Counted from the stretch's first letter, positions 1 through 5,837 are shown. The stretch is DNA of 6,236 bases from CALXCT01 sp964422185 (GCA_964422185.1 CAYRAG010000077.1:1-6236), one strand, 5' to 3'. Numbers and translations: made by a program. The notes: generated from the letters alone by a model not told the origin.

Positions 1-1208
1 TCCTCCAGACCCATGGGGCCCCGGGCGTGGAGCTTCTGGGTGGAGATTCCCATCTCACAGCCCAGCCCGAACTCCCCGCCGTCGGTGAAACGGGTGGAGG
101 CGTTCCAGTAGACGCTGGAGGAGTCGACCCGGGCGAGGAAAGTCTCCGCCGCCGCCGGATCCTCCGTGACGATGGCGTCGGAGTGGCCGGTGGAGTGGGC
201 GGCGATGTGGGATATGGCGTCCTCCAGGCTGTCCACGACGCGGACGGCCATGATGTAGTCCAGAAACTCCGTGTCGAAATCGGCGGCTCCGGCGCAGACG
301 CCGGGGATAATCTCCGCGGCCGCGGGATCCAGCCGGAGCTCCACCGGGATGTTTCCGGCCGCCGTGCGATCCTCTGTCATGCGCTGCCGGAACCTGGGCA
401 AAAACTGCGCGGCGATGTCCCGGTGCACGAGACAGACCTCGGCGGCGTTGCACACGGAGGGCCGGGAGCACTTGGCGTTTTCCAGGATGTCCAGGGCCAT
501 GTCCGGATTCGCGGCCCTGTCCACATAGATATGGCAGATGCCGGTGCCGGTCTGGATGCAGGGGACGGTGGCCTGCTCCACGCAGGCGCGGATGAGACCC
601 GCGCCGCCCCGGGGGATGAGCAGATCCACCAGGCCCACGGCGGTCATCAGCTCCGTGGCGGACTGCCGGGAGGTGTCCTGCACCAGGGTGACCAGCGCCT
701 CGGGAAGCCCGGCGCGGGCCAGACCGGCCTGGAGGGCGTCTGTCACGGCGGAGGCGGATCGGAACGCCTCTTTGCCCCCGCGCAGGACGCAGGCGGATCC
801 GGCTTTGATGGCCAGGGCCGCCGCGTCGGAAGTGACATTGGGGCGGCTTTCATAGATGATGGCGATGACGCCCATGGGGACGGAGACTTTCCGGATCTCC
901 AGCCCGTTGGGCCGCGTGACCGTGGACAGGGTGCGGCCCACGGGATCCGGCAGGGCGGCGACCTGGCGCACGCCCTCCGCCATGCCGGCGATCCGGTCCG
1001 GTGTCAGAGCCAGCCGGTCCAGCATGACCTGGGACATGGTGCCCCGGGCGGCGTCCAGATCCTGCGCGTTGGCGGCGAGGATGGTGTCCTGCCGCTCCTC
1101 CAGCGCGTCCGCCATGGCCAGCAGGGCGCTGTTTTTGCACTGCGTGTCGGCCGCGGCCAGGGCGCCCCGGGCGTCGCGGGCCTGTTTGAGCAGTTCCAGT
1201 GTGGTCAT
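1..1208 (-). CDS. proA: Glutamate-5-semialdehyde dehydrogenase (gamma-glutamyl phosphate reductase), 3' end cut by window edge
   Basis: Second enzyme of proline synthesis: NADPH-dependent reduction of gamma-glutamyl phosphate to glutamate-5-semialdehyde in the cytoplasm. The visible 402 codons start MTTLELLKQARDA and end ...STQKLHARGPMGLE. The E. coli protein (417 aa) continues about 17 residues past this motif, so only the extreme C-terminus is missing. Diagnostic features: the nucleotide-binding stretch PMGVIAIIYESRPNV (to about residue 125), the segment ENAKCSRPSVCNAAE with the probable catalytic Cys253 (Cys247 lies nearby), and a full match to the ProA family signature V-x5-A-I-x-H-I-x2-H-S-T-x-H-S-D-x-I at residues 325-346. 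The ATG lies inside the last codons of proB (ATGA overlap, 1205-1208), with a GAGGTG ribosome binding site just upstream inside proB, so translational coupling is likely. No frameshift is seen. Confidence 0.97.
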   Translation of the reverse strand, partial: MTTLELLKQARDARGALAAADTQCKNSALLAMADALEERQDTILAANAQDLDAARGTMSQVMLDRLALTPDRIAGMAEGVRQVAALPDPVGRTLSTVTRPNGLEIRKVSVPMGVIAIIYESRPNVTSDAAALAIKAGSACVLRGGKEAFRSASAVTDALQAGLARAGLPEALVTLVQDTSRQSATELMTAVGLVDLLIPRGGAGLIRACVEQATVPCIQTGTGICHIYVDRAANPDMALDILENAKCSRPSVCNAAEVCLVHRDIAAQFLPRFRQRMTEDRTAAGNIPVELRLDPAAAEIIPGVCAGAADFDTEFLDYIMAVRVVDSLEDAISHIAAHSTGHSDAIVTEDPAAAETFLARVDSSSVYWNASTRFTDGGEFGLGCEMGISTQKLHARGPMGLE

Positions 1209-2011
1209 GATCTCACCTCATTCGTTTTCTCTCTCTTTTGCCCCAGGAAGCGGGTGCCGACCGGTTTGCCCTCCAGCAGATCGTAGAGCAGCTCCGGCCT
1301 GGAGCCGTTCGAGATCACCATGTCGCAGCCCGCCTGCGTGCAGATGCGGGCAGCTTTCAGTTTCGTGGCCATGCCGCCGCTGGCCAGGGCGGAGCCCTTG
1401 CCGTCCGCCAGCGCCATGACCTCGTCCGTGAGCGACTCCACCACCGGGATGAGCCGTGCGTCGGGATCCTTTCTCGGATCCGCGGTGTACAACCCGTCGA
1501 TGTCGGAGAGCAGAATCAGCAGCTGCGCACCCACCAGCTCCGCCACGATGGCGGAGAGGGTGTCGTTCTCCCCGATGGTGGTGGAGACGCCGATCTCGTC
1601 CGTGGAGACGGCGTCGTTCTCGTTGATGATGGGCAGGGCGTGCAGCGCCAGAAGCCGGGCCAGGGTGTTCTGCACATTGGCACGGCGGTGCGGATCCGCC
1701 ACATCCCCCGCGGACAGGAGCACCTGGGCGACCACATGGCGGTACTTGGAGAACAGGTCGTCGTAGATGTACATCAGCTCGCACTGGCCCACGGCCGCGG
1801 CGGCCTGCTTGGTGGGCATATCGCCGGGACGGCCGTCCAGCCCCAGCTTCCCGACGCCCATGCCGATGGCGCCGGAGGAGACCAGAACCAGCTCGTTGCC
1901 CGCGTTTTTCAGGTCGCTGAGCACCTTGCACAGCCGCTCCACCTGCCGGATATTCATGTTGCCGGTGGCGTGGGTGAGGGTGGAGGTGCCTACCTTAATT
2001 ACAATGCGCAT
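1205..2011 (-). CDS. proB: Glutamate 5-kinase, short form without PUA domain
   Basis: First enzyme of proline synthesis: ATP-dependent phosphorylation of glutamate to gamma-glutamyl phosphate, which ProA then reduces. The product is 268 aa, an amino-acid-kinase fold throughout. Visible motifs: KVGTSTL at the N-terminus (Lys6), SSGAIGMG (45-52), NEND (130-133), GENDTLSA (147-154), LLSDIDGLYTADPR (167-180) and SGGMATKLKAA (211-221). The E. coli enzyme is about 367 aa because it adds a C-terminal PUA domain, which is absent here. Short ProBs of this kind are known in several bacterial groups. The ATG at 2011 is preferred over an upstream in-frame ATG at 2080 because the KVGTST motif then sits at its usual place. 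AAGGAG lies 10 nt before this ATG, and the extra 23 residues would be non-conserved and cross the promoter. The gene leads the proBA operon and overlaps proA by 4 bp. Confidence 0.96.
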   Translation of the reverse strand: MRIVIKVGTSTLTHATGNMNIRQVERLCKVLSDLKNAGNELVLVSSGAIGMGVGKLGLDGRPGDMPTKQAAAAVGQCELMYIYDDLFSKYRHVVAQVLLSAGDVADPHRRANVQNTLARLLALHALPIINENDAVSTDEIGVSTTIGENDTLSAIVAELVGAQLLILLSDIDGLYTADPRKDPDARLIPVVESLTDEVMALADGKGSALASGGMATKLKAARICTQAGCDMVISNGSRPELLYDLLEGKPVGTRFLGQKREKTNEVRS

Positions 2012-2070
2012 CAGAAATCCGCTCCTTCTCGCAGGGAGAACCGGCCCCGAAACGGGGACGAATCGAGGGT

Positions 2071-2079
2071 ATTTTAACA
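2071..2079 (-). promoter_or_regulatory. Candidate extended -10 promoter for proBA
   Basis: Read on the minus strand, the sequence is TGT-TAAAAT, an extended -10 (TGn plus a 5/6 match to TATAAT). No good -35 hexamer lies 16-18 bp upstream, as is usual for extended -10 promoters. The inferred start near 2064 gives a leader of about 53 nt before the proB ATG, which includes a small CCCCG-TTT-CGGGG hairpin (plus positions 2045-2057). This is an inference from motif and position only. Confidence 0.5.
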
Positions 2080-2154
2080 CAGGGAGGCGGGAAATGCGAG
2101 AGCGAATGCGACAAAATATCCGCGTTGAGGCGCCTCGATCTGTGCGGTTTGCTC

Positions 2155-2183
2155 TTGCGCGGGCCGGGAAAATGCTCTATAAT
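2155..2183 (+). promoter_or_regulatory. Candidate sigma-A promoter for purA
   Basis: A perfect -10 TATAAT lies at 2178-2183, with a weaker -35 (TTGCGC, 2155-2160) at exactly 17 bp. The local sequence around the -10 is AT-richer than its surroundings. The predicted start near 2190 implies a leader of about 123 nt before the purA ATG. It is oriented away from the proBA promoter, so the two promoters are divergent and about 100 bp apart. Confidence 0.65.
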
Positions 2184-2219
2184 ACTGACCGCTGCGGACA
2201 GAGAAAGACGCCGCGGCGG

Positions 2220-2250
2220 ATACCATACCGGTTTAATGGTATGGTATTTT
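2220..2250 (+). promoter_or_regulatory. Inverted repeat / possible attenuator hairpin in the purA leader
   Basis: Perfect 10-bp inverted repeat ATACCATACC (2220-2229) and GGTATGGTAT (2238-2247) around an 8-nt loop, followed by TTTT (2247-2250). Each arm is itself a tandem pentamer (ATACC twice). It lies about 30 nt after the predicted purA start. The stem is AT-rich and the T-run short, so it would be a weak terminator. It could equally be a protein operator or an mRNA-stability hairpin. It matches no riboswitch class that I recognise. Confidence 0.5.
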
Positions 2251-2258
2251 GCAGGCTT

Positions 2259-2298
2259 CGCGGGATAGGGCAAATGCGACGCGTTGCAAAACCCCGCG
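2259..2298 (+). promoter_or_regulatory. Second leader hairpin directly before the purA ribosome binding site
   Basis: CGCGGG (2259-2264) can pair with CCCGCG (2293-2298), with an inner GCAA/TTGC pairing (2270-2273 with 2284-2287). The stem ends 2 nt before the Shine-Dalgarno GGGAGG (2301-2306). Such a position could influence ribosome access. The pairing is visible in the sequence; a regulatory role is inference. Confidence 0.3.
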
Positions 2299-2312
2299 CA
2301 GGGAGGAACATC

Positions 2313-3596
2313 ATGGTAAAAGCGATTGTGGGCGCCAACTGGGGCGACGAGGGCAAGGGAAAGATCACGGATCTGTTTGCCGAGCAGGCGGATGTGGTAG
2401 TCCGCTTCCAGGGCGGGGCAAACGCGGGACACACCATCATCAACGACTACGGCAAGTTCTCGCTTCACACCCTCCCCTCCGGCGCCTTTTATCCCCATGT
2501 GACCAATGTCGTGGGGAACGGGGTCGCCCTGGATATCCGGAAACTGCACAGGGAGATCACGGATCTGGTCAGCCGGGGCGTGCCGGAGCCGCACCTGCTG
2601 GTGTCCGAGCGGGCGCAGGTGATGATGCCGTACCATCCTCTGCTGGACGCGTACGAGGAGGAGCGGCTGAGCGACCGGGCGTTCGGATCCACGAAGTCCG
2701 GGATCGGGCCGTTCTATTCGGATAAGTACGCGAAAATCGGCTTTCAGGTGTGTGAACTCTTTGACGACGATCTGCTCCGGGCGCGGCTGAAAAATGTCTG
2801 CGAGCTGAAAAACGCCGGCATCGTCAACCTCTACCATAAGGAGCCGCTGGATCCGGACGCGCTCTTCGCGGAGATGGTGGAGCAGAGAGAGCTGATTCGC
2901 CCCTACATGGCGGACACTTTCACATTCCTGCAGAACGCGCTGAAAGAGGACAAAACCATCTTGCTGGAGGGACAGCTGGGAACCATGAAGGATCCGGATT
3001 TCGGGATCTACCCCATGGTCACCTCGTCCCACACCGTGGCGGCGTTCGGCTGTATCGGCGCGGGGATCCCGCCCCGGGAGCTCCATGAGATCATCGCGGT
3101 GACCAAGGCGTATTCCAGCGCCGTGGGCAGCGGCGAGTTTGTCAGCGAGCTGTTCGGGGACGAGGCGGAGGAGCTGCGCCGCCGGGGCGGAGACACCGGC
3201 GAGTATGGCGCCACCACCGGGCGGCCGAGAAGAGTGGGCTGGTTTGACGCGGTGGCCACCCGGTACGGCTGCCGGATGCAGGGCGCCACCGGCGTGGTGC
3301 TCACCTGCCTGGATGTGCTGGGCTACCTGGATGAGATCAAGGTGTGCACCGGCTATGAGATCGACGGCCAGGTCACCCGGGATTTCCCCGTGTCCTGCCG
3401 CCTGAAAGACGCGAGGCCGGTCTATACCACGCTGCCCGGCTGGAAGTGCGACCTGCGGGGAATCACCGATCCGGATCGGATCCCTCAGCAGGCGAAGGAC
3501 TATGTGGCGTTCGTGGAGCAGGAGGTGGGCGTGCCGGTGATCATGTACTCCACCGGACCGGGCCGCCACGAGATTATCAGCCGCGAGAAACAGTAA
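2313..3596 (+). CDS. purA: Adenylosuccinate synthetase
   Basis: Catalyses the GTP-dependent condensation of IMP with aspartate to adenylosuccinate, the committed step to AMP, in the cytoplasm. The product is 427 aa (E. coli 432). The N-terminal motif GANWGDEGKGKITD carries the catalytic Asp12 (E. coli Asp13), and NAGHT carries the catalytic His40 (E. coli His41). Other family motifs: SGIGPFYSDK (129-138), DFGIYPMVTSSH, KAYSSAVGSGEF, GATTGRPRRVGW (299-310, substrate arginines kept) and STGPGRHE near the C-terminus. Several positions differ from E. coli (GSTKSGIGP for GTTGRGIGP; EGQLGT at 219-224 for EGAQGT). I recall the same variants from clostridial PurAs. The ATG at 2313 has GGGAGG 6 nt upstream. 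In-frame codons upstream back to 1767 overlap proB and show no PurA homology. It is monocistronic or precedes the protease gene 97 bp downstream. Confidence 0.98.
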   Translation: MVKAIVGANWGDEGKGKITDLFAEQADVVVRFQGGANAGHTIINDYGKFSLHTLPSGAFYPHVTNVVGNGVALDIRKLHREITDLVSRGVPEPHLLVSERAQVMMPYHPLLDAYEEERLSDRAFGSTKSGIGPFYSDKYAKIGFQVCELFDDDLLRARLKNVCELKNAGIVNLYHKEPLDPDALFAEMVEQRELIRPYMADTFTFLQNALKEDKTILLEGQLGTMKDPDFGIYPMVTSSHTVAAFGCIGAGIPPRELHEIIAVTKAYSSAVGSGEFVSELFGDEAEELRRRGGDTGEYGATTGRPRRVGWFDAVATRYGCRMQGATGVVLTCLDVLGYLDEIKVCTGYEIDGQVTRDFPVSCRLKDARPVYTTLPGWKCDLRGITDPDRIPQQAKDYVAFVEQEVGVPVIMYSTGPGRHEIISREKQ

Positions 3597-3600
3597 CCGC

Positions 3601-3650
3601 ACGGGGATGGCGGCTCCGGGAGAGACGCGCCGTCCCCGTTCCCCGTTTTT
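3601..3650 (+). terminator. Intrinsic terminator candidate after purA
   Basis: A 12-bp stem, ACGGGGATGGCG (3601-3612) with CGCCGTCCCCGT (3628-3639, one G-U pair), encloses a 15-nt loop and begins 5 nt after the purA stop. A T5 run (3646-3650) follows, but 6 nt away from the stem, so termination may be partial and some transcription could continue into the protease gene. The next 10 bases form the palindrome CCCCCGGGGG (3651-3660). Confidence 0.55.
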
Positions 3651-3692
3651 CCCCCGGGGGTCTGCCGCGGGGGAGGGAAAGGAGCGTTTGCC

Positions 3693-5579
3693 TTGAAAAA
3701 GATGATGTCACGGGTGCTGGCTGTGCTGCTCTCCGCCGCGCTGCTGGCGGTGCCCGCCGCCCAGGCGCTGACGCCGGAGCAGGCGTATGAGCTGCTGTCC
3801 TACTACTATGTGGACGAGCTGCCGGAGGGCCTGGAGAACATGACCTCCGTGGAGGAGATGATTGAGGCGCTGGGCGACCCGTATACCACATACATGACGC
3901 AGGAGAGCTATCAGGCGTTTATCAGCAGCATCAACGACACGACTCTGGTGGGCATCGGCGTCGCCGCCCAGGTGCAGCCGGACGGCATTATGGTGTCCTC
4001 CGTGCTGCCCGGCTCCCCCGCGGAGGAGGCGGGGATTGTGGCCGGAGACCTCATTACCAACGCGGGCGGCCAGGAACTGGCCGGCATGGGCGAGGCGGCG
4101 CTTCCCCTGATCCGCGGGGAGGAGGGGACGCAGGTCTCCATCACGGTGCGGCACGCCAACGGCGAGATCCAGGTCTACAACCTGGTTCGCAAAATGATCG
4201 TCATCCCCACCACGACGGCGGAGACGCTGCCGGGCGGCCAGGGCTACATCGAGTGCAGCAGCTTCGGCGACGAGACGGCCGGCCACTTCTCTGAGGCCCT
4301 GGGGCAGTACGACAGCGAGGTGGACAGCTGGATTGTGGATCTGCGGAGCAATCCCGGCGGCACCACCGACGCGGCGGCCACTTCTGTGGCGTACTTTACC
4401 GGCCCCGGCGTGCTCATCTACTTCCGGGACGGTTCGGACAACTACAGCTACACTTTCGCGCCCCTCGGGTTCCCCCAGCTGACGGAGAAGCAGACTCTCG
4501 TGCTGACCTCCCCGTATTCCGCCAGCGGCGCGGAGCTGTTCGCGGGCGCCGCCCGGGACAAAAAAGCCGCCACCCTGATGGGGGAGCGAACCTACGGCAA
4601 GGGCGTGGCGCAGGTGATTTTGTCCAGCGACTCCTACCCGGAGTACTTCCAGGAGGGGGACGCCCTGAAAGTCACCATCTACCGCTTCTTCTCCCCGGAC
4701 GGCACCACCAACGACAAGCTGGGCATCATCCCCCACCTTATGGTGAGCGATGAGACCTGCGCGGTCATGGCGACCCGCATGTACGCCGCGGCGCCCGGAA
4801 ATCCGGCCGGCTGGGTTCGGCTGACGCTGGACGGCGCCACCTGGTACATGAACCTGGATGAGGTGACGCAGGCGGACGCGGCGGCGGCCTTTACGGAATT
4901 TCTGGAGGCGATTCCCCCGGCCGGCGTGCTGGAGAAAGGGAGCGCGGGCGGCGCCTGGACGGAGACGGACGCCTCGGCCCTGGGCACGGAGCTTGGCCTG
5001 CAGGTGACGCCCCGGACTTTCCAGGATCTGGGGGACAGCCCCTACGCGGACGCCATCAACACACTGGGCTGCTACGGGCTGCTGGCCGGCGACGGGAACG
5101 GCAGTTTCCGCCCGGCGGATACCCTGACCCGGGGGGAGTTTGCCGCCATGGCGGCGGATCTGCTCCGGGTGACCGCGGAGCGGACGGATCACTTCACGGA
5201 TGTGGCGGAGACGGACTGGTACGCCGGCGCGGTGAACGCCCTGTATGAGATGGGCTTTGCCGGCGGCGACGGGGACGGCACATTCCGGCCCGGGGACACC
5301 ATCAGCCGGCAGGAGATGATCTCCGTGATCAGCCGCCTGGGCGCCTGGCTGAATATGGATCTGTATGCGTACGCCCACACCGCCCAGATTGATCCCAACG
5401 CGGTGCCGGGCGAGTTCAGCGACTGGGCGAAGAACGCCGTGGATCTCTGCGCGCACTTCAATCTGCTCTGGGAGCCGGCGGAGAACATCAGCGGCACGCA
5501 GCCGGCCCTCCGGCAGGAGGCCGCGGCCATGTTCTATCAACTGCTCACCGCCACGGATGTGCTGGCGGCGGCGGACTGA
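3693..5579 (+). CDS. Secreted S41-family serine protease (CtpA-type) with PDZ domain and three SLH repeats
   Basis: Predicted exported, cell-wall-anchored protease of 628 aa. Order of parts: signal peptide 1-25 (MKKMMSR, hydrophobic core, cleavage after AQA); N-terminal segment with LGDPYTTY (60-67); PDZ domain about 84-166 (GIGV...GSPAEEAGIVAGDLI); S41 catalytic domain about 168-355. The catalytic Ser278 lies in SASGAE, Lys303 in YGKG and Gln307 just after. The Ser-Lys spacing of 25 and Lys-Gln spacing of 4 equal those of E. coli Prc, so the active site looks intact. Residues about 356-440 are unassigned. SLH repeats begin near 441, 500 and 574 with motifs LTRGE, ISRQE and ALRQE; SLH domains usually bind pyruvylated wall polysaccharide. 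The TTG start is chosen because AGGAG lies 8 nt upstream and it keeps the Lys-Lys of the signal peptide; ATGs at 3702 and 3705 are spaced too far from the site. The substrate is unknown. Confidence 0.93.
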   Translation: MKKMMSRVLAVLLSAALLAVPAAQALTPEQAYELLSYYYVDELPEGLENMTSVEEMIEALGDPYTTYMTQESYQAFISSINDTTLVGIGVAAQVQPDGIMVSSVLPGSPAEEAGIVAGDLITNAGGQELAGMGEAALPLIRGEEGTQVSITVRHANGEIQVYNLVRKMIVIPTTTAETLPGGQGYIECSSFGDETAGHFSEALGQYDSEVDSWIVDLRSNPGGTTDAAATSVAYFTGPGVLIYFRDGSDNYSYTFAPLGFPQLTEKQTLVLTSPYSASGAELFAGAARDKKAATLMGERTYGKGVAQVILSSDSYPEYFQEGDALKVTIYRFFSPDGTTNDKLGIIPHLMVSDETCAVMATRMYAAAPGNPAGWVRLTLDGATWYMNLDEVTQADAAAAFTEFLEAIPPAGVLEKGSAGGAWTETDASALGTELGLQVTPRTFQDLGDSPYADAINTLGCYGLLAGDGNGSFRPADTLTRGEFAAMAADLLRVTAERTDHFTDVAETDWYAGAVNALYEMGFAGGDGDGTFRPGDTISRQEMISVISRLGAWLNMDLYAYAHTAQIDPNAVPGEFSDWAKNAVDLCAHFNLLWEPAENISGTQPALRQEAAAMFYQLLTATDVLAAAD

Positions 5580-5586
5580 GAAAAAT

Positions 5587-5618
5587 CAAAGAGGGGAGGC
5601 GCAAGCCTCCCCTCTTTG
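5587..5618 (+). terminator. Strong, probably bidirectional intrinsic terminator after the protease gene
   Basis: A perfect 14-bp stem (CAAAGAGGGGAGGC, 5587-5600, with its complement at 5605-5618) is closed by a GCAA tetraloop, starting 7 nt after the stop codon. On the plus strand the U-rich part lies inside the stem (CTCTTTGT). Read on the minus strand, the stem is followed by ATTTTT, so it should also stop transcripts coming from the right. Confidence 0.9.
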
Positions 5619-5650
5619 TCAAGCCATGGCAGTGAATTACGCCACAGAAT

Positions 5651-5675
5651 AAAAAAACCACACAAAACTGTGTGG
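5651..5675 (-). terminator. Canonical intrinsic terminator of the minus-strand unit
   Basis: On the minus strand, CCACACA-GTTT-TGTGTGG (7-bp perfect stem, plus positions 5658-5675) is followed immediately by seven T residues (5657-5651). The polarity is clear: the A-run lies on the left side on the plus strand. It therefore ends a transcript entering from the right, which supports a genuine minus-strand gene between here and the promoter at 5809-5837. Confidence 0.85.
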
Positions 5676-5695
5676 ACAAGAAATCCGGTGGCGAG

Positions 5696-5770
5696 TCACC
5701 GCTCGCTCGGGATCTGTTTGACCGGCCCGTAGATCAGGTCGTCCAGATCCAGTTCCTGATACAGTACCAA
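5696..5770 (-). CDS. Possible 24-aa small protein, unrecognised
   Basis: TTG-start ORF within the minus-strand unit. The peptide contains YQELDLDDLIYGPVK and ends IPSER before TGA. It is acidic in its first half and not hydrophobic, so it does not resemble a type I toxin or a membrane peptide. A strong Shine-Dalgarno GGGAGGAGG (plus 5783-5791) precedes it, but the spacer from AGGAGG to TTG is 12 nt, longer than ideal, and part of it may fold into AGGTTT-GGTA-AAACCT. The same frame is open upstream without a better start. It could also be the remnant end of a decayed gene. Function unknown. Confidence 0.3.
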   Translation of the reverse strand: MVLYQELDLDDLIYGPVKQIPSER

Positions 5771-5796
5771 GGTTTTACCAAACCTCCTCCCTATCC

Positions 5797-5811
5797 ACTT
5801 GTGAGACAAGT
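5797..5811. promoter_or_regulatory. Operator-like dyad over the -10/start region of the minus-strand promoter
   Basis: Perfect inverted repeat ACTTGT-GAG-ACAAGT (6-bp arms, 3-bp centre) that shares its last bases with the -10 element and covers the predicted start. A repressor bound here would block the promoter. The form TNGTNNNACNA matches the general pattern of GntR/FadR-subfamily operators. That assignment is inference, since no regulator gene is in the window. In RNA it could form only a small hairpin. Confidence 0.45.
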
Positions 5812-5837
5812 ATACCCCGGAAAGCGGGGGATGTCAA
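5809..5837 (-). promoter_or_regulatory. Near-consensus sigma-A promoter, minus strand
   Basis: Minus-strand TTGACA (-35, perfect, 5837-5832) and TATACT (-10, 5/6, 5814-5809) are separated by exactly 17 bp. This is the best promoter match in the window. The spacer itself is a dyad (CCCCG-CTTTC-CGGGG). No long ORF lies downstream; the only transcript possible before the terminator is about 150 nt. Confidence 0.8.

Larger units (their letters stand above)
5651..5803 (-). ncRNA. Candidate small transcript of about 150 nt, unrecognised class
   Basis: The span is set by the minus-strand promoter (5809-5837, start expected near 5802) and the terminator at 5651-5675. Possible helices in the transcript: AGGTTT-GGTA-AAACCT; a 7-bp helix GGATCTG/CAGATCC enclosing an inner GACC/GGTC helix; GCGAG-CGGTGA-CTCGC; and the terminator stem. 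This amount of pairing within 150 nt suggests a structured RNA, but GC-rich sequence pairs easily by chance. It does not match 6S, SRP or tmRNA hallmarks, or riboswitch consensus motifs that I know. It may instead be the mRNA of the small ORF at 5696-5770. Confidence 0.4.

Noticed and set aside
27..1286. 419-codon plus-strand frame opposite proA
   Set aside because: The minus strand encodes ProA with its family signature. The plus-strand translation is Gly/Asp/Val-rich shadow sequence.
2127..2136. Perfect palindrome GAGGCGCCTC in the proBA-purA intergenic region
   Set aside because: It is short and unspaced, and expected occasionally in GC-rich DNA. It lies just upstream of the purA -35, but nothing else supports an operator.
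1767..2312. Upstream extension of the purA frame
   Set aside because: It is open only because of high GC. It overlaps proB and the promoter, and the conserved PurA N-terminus begins at the ATG at 2313 with its own SD.
2190..2312. A known riboswitch (purine, PRPP, ZTP, THF) in the purA leader
   Set aside because: None of the conserved core motifs that I can recall for these classes is present in the leader.
1995..3602. 535-codon minus-strand frame opposite purA
   Set aside because: purA is unmistakable on the plus strand. The antisense frame has no recognisable motif and runs through the divergent promoter region into proB.
3708..5540. 610-codon open frame on the minus strand opposite the protease gene
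   Set aside because: It is a GC-rich shadow frame. It lies wholly within a gene with signal peptide, PDZ, catalytic triad and SLH motifs on the plus strand, and its own translation is Arg/Gly/His-rich without any domain.
5651..5803. 6S RNA or SRP RNA identity for the minus-strand transcript
   Set aside because: There is no long end-to-end rod with a central bubble and no conserved SRP domain IV motif. The 5' and 3' ends pair only weakly.
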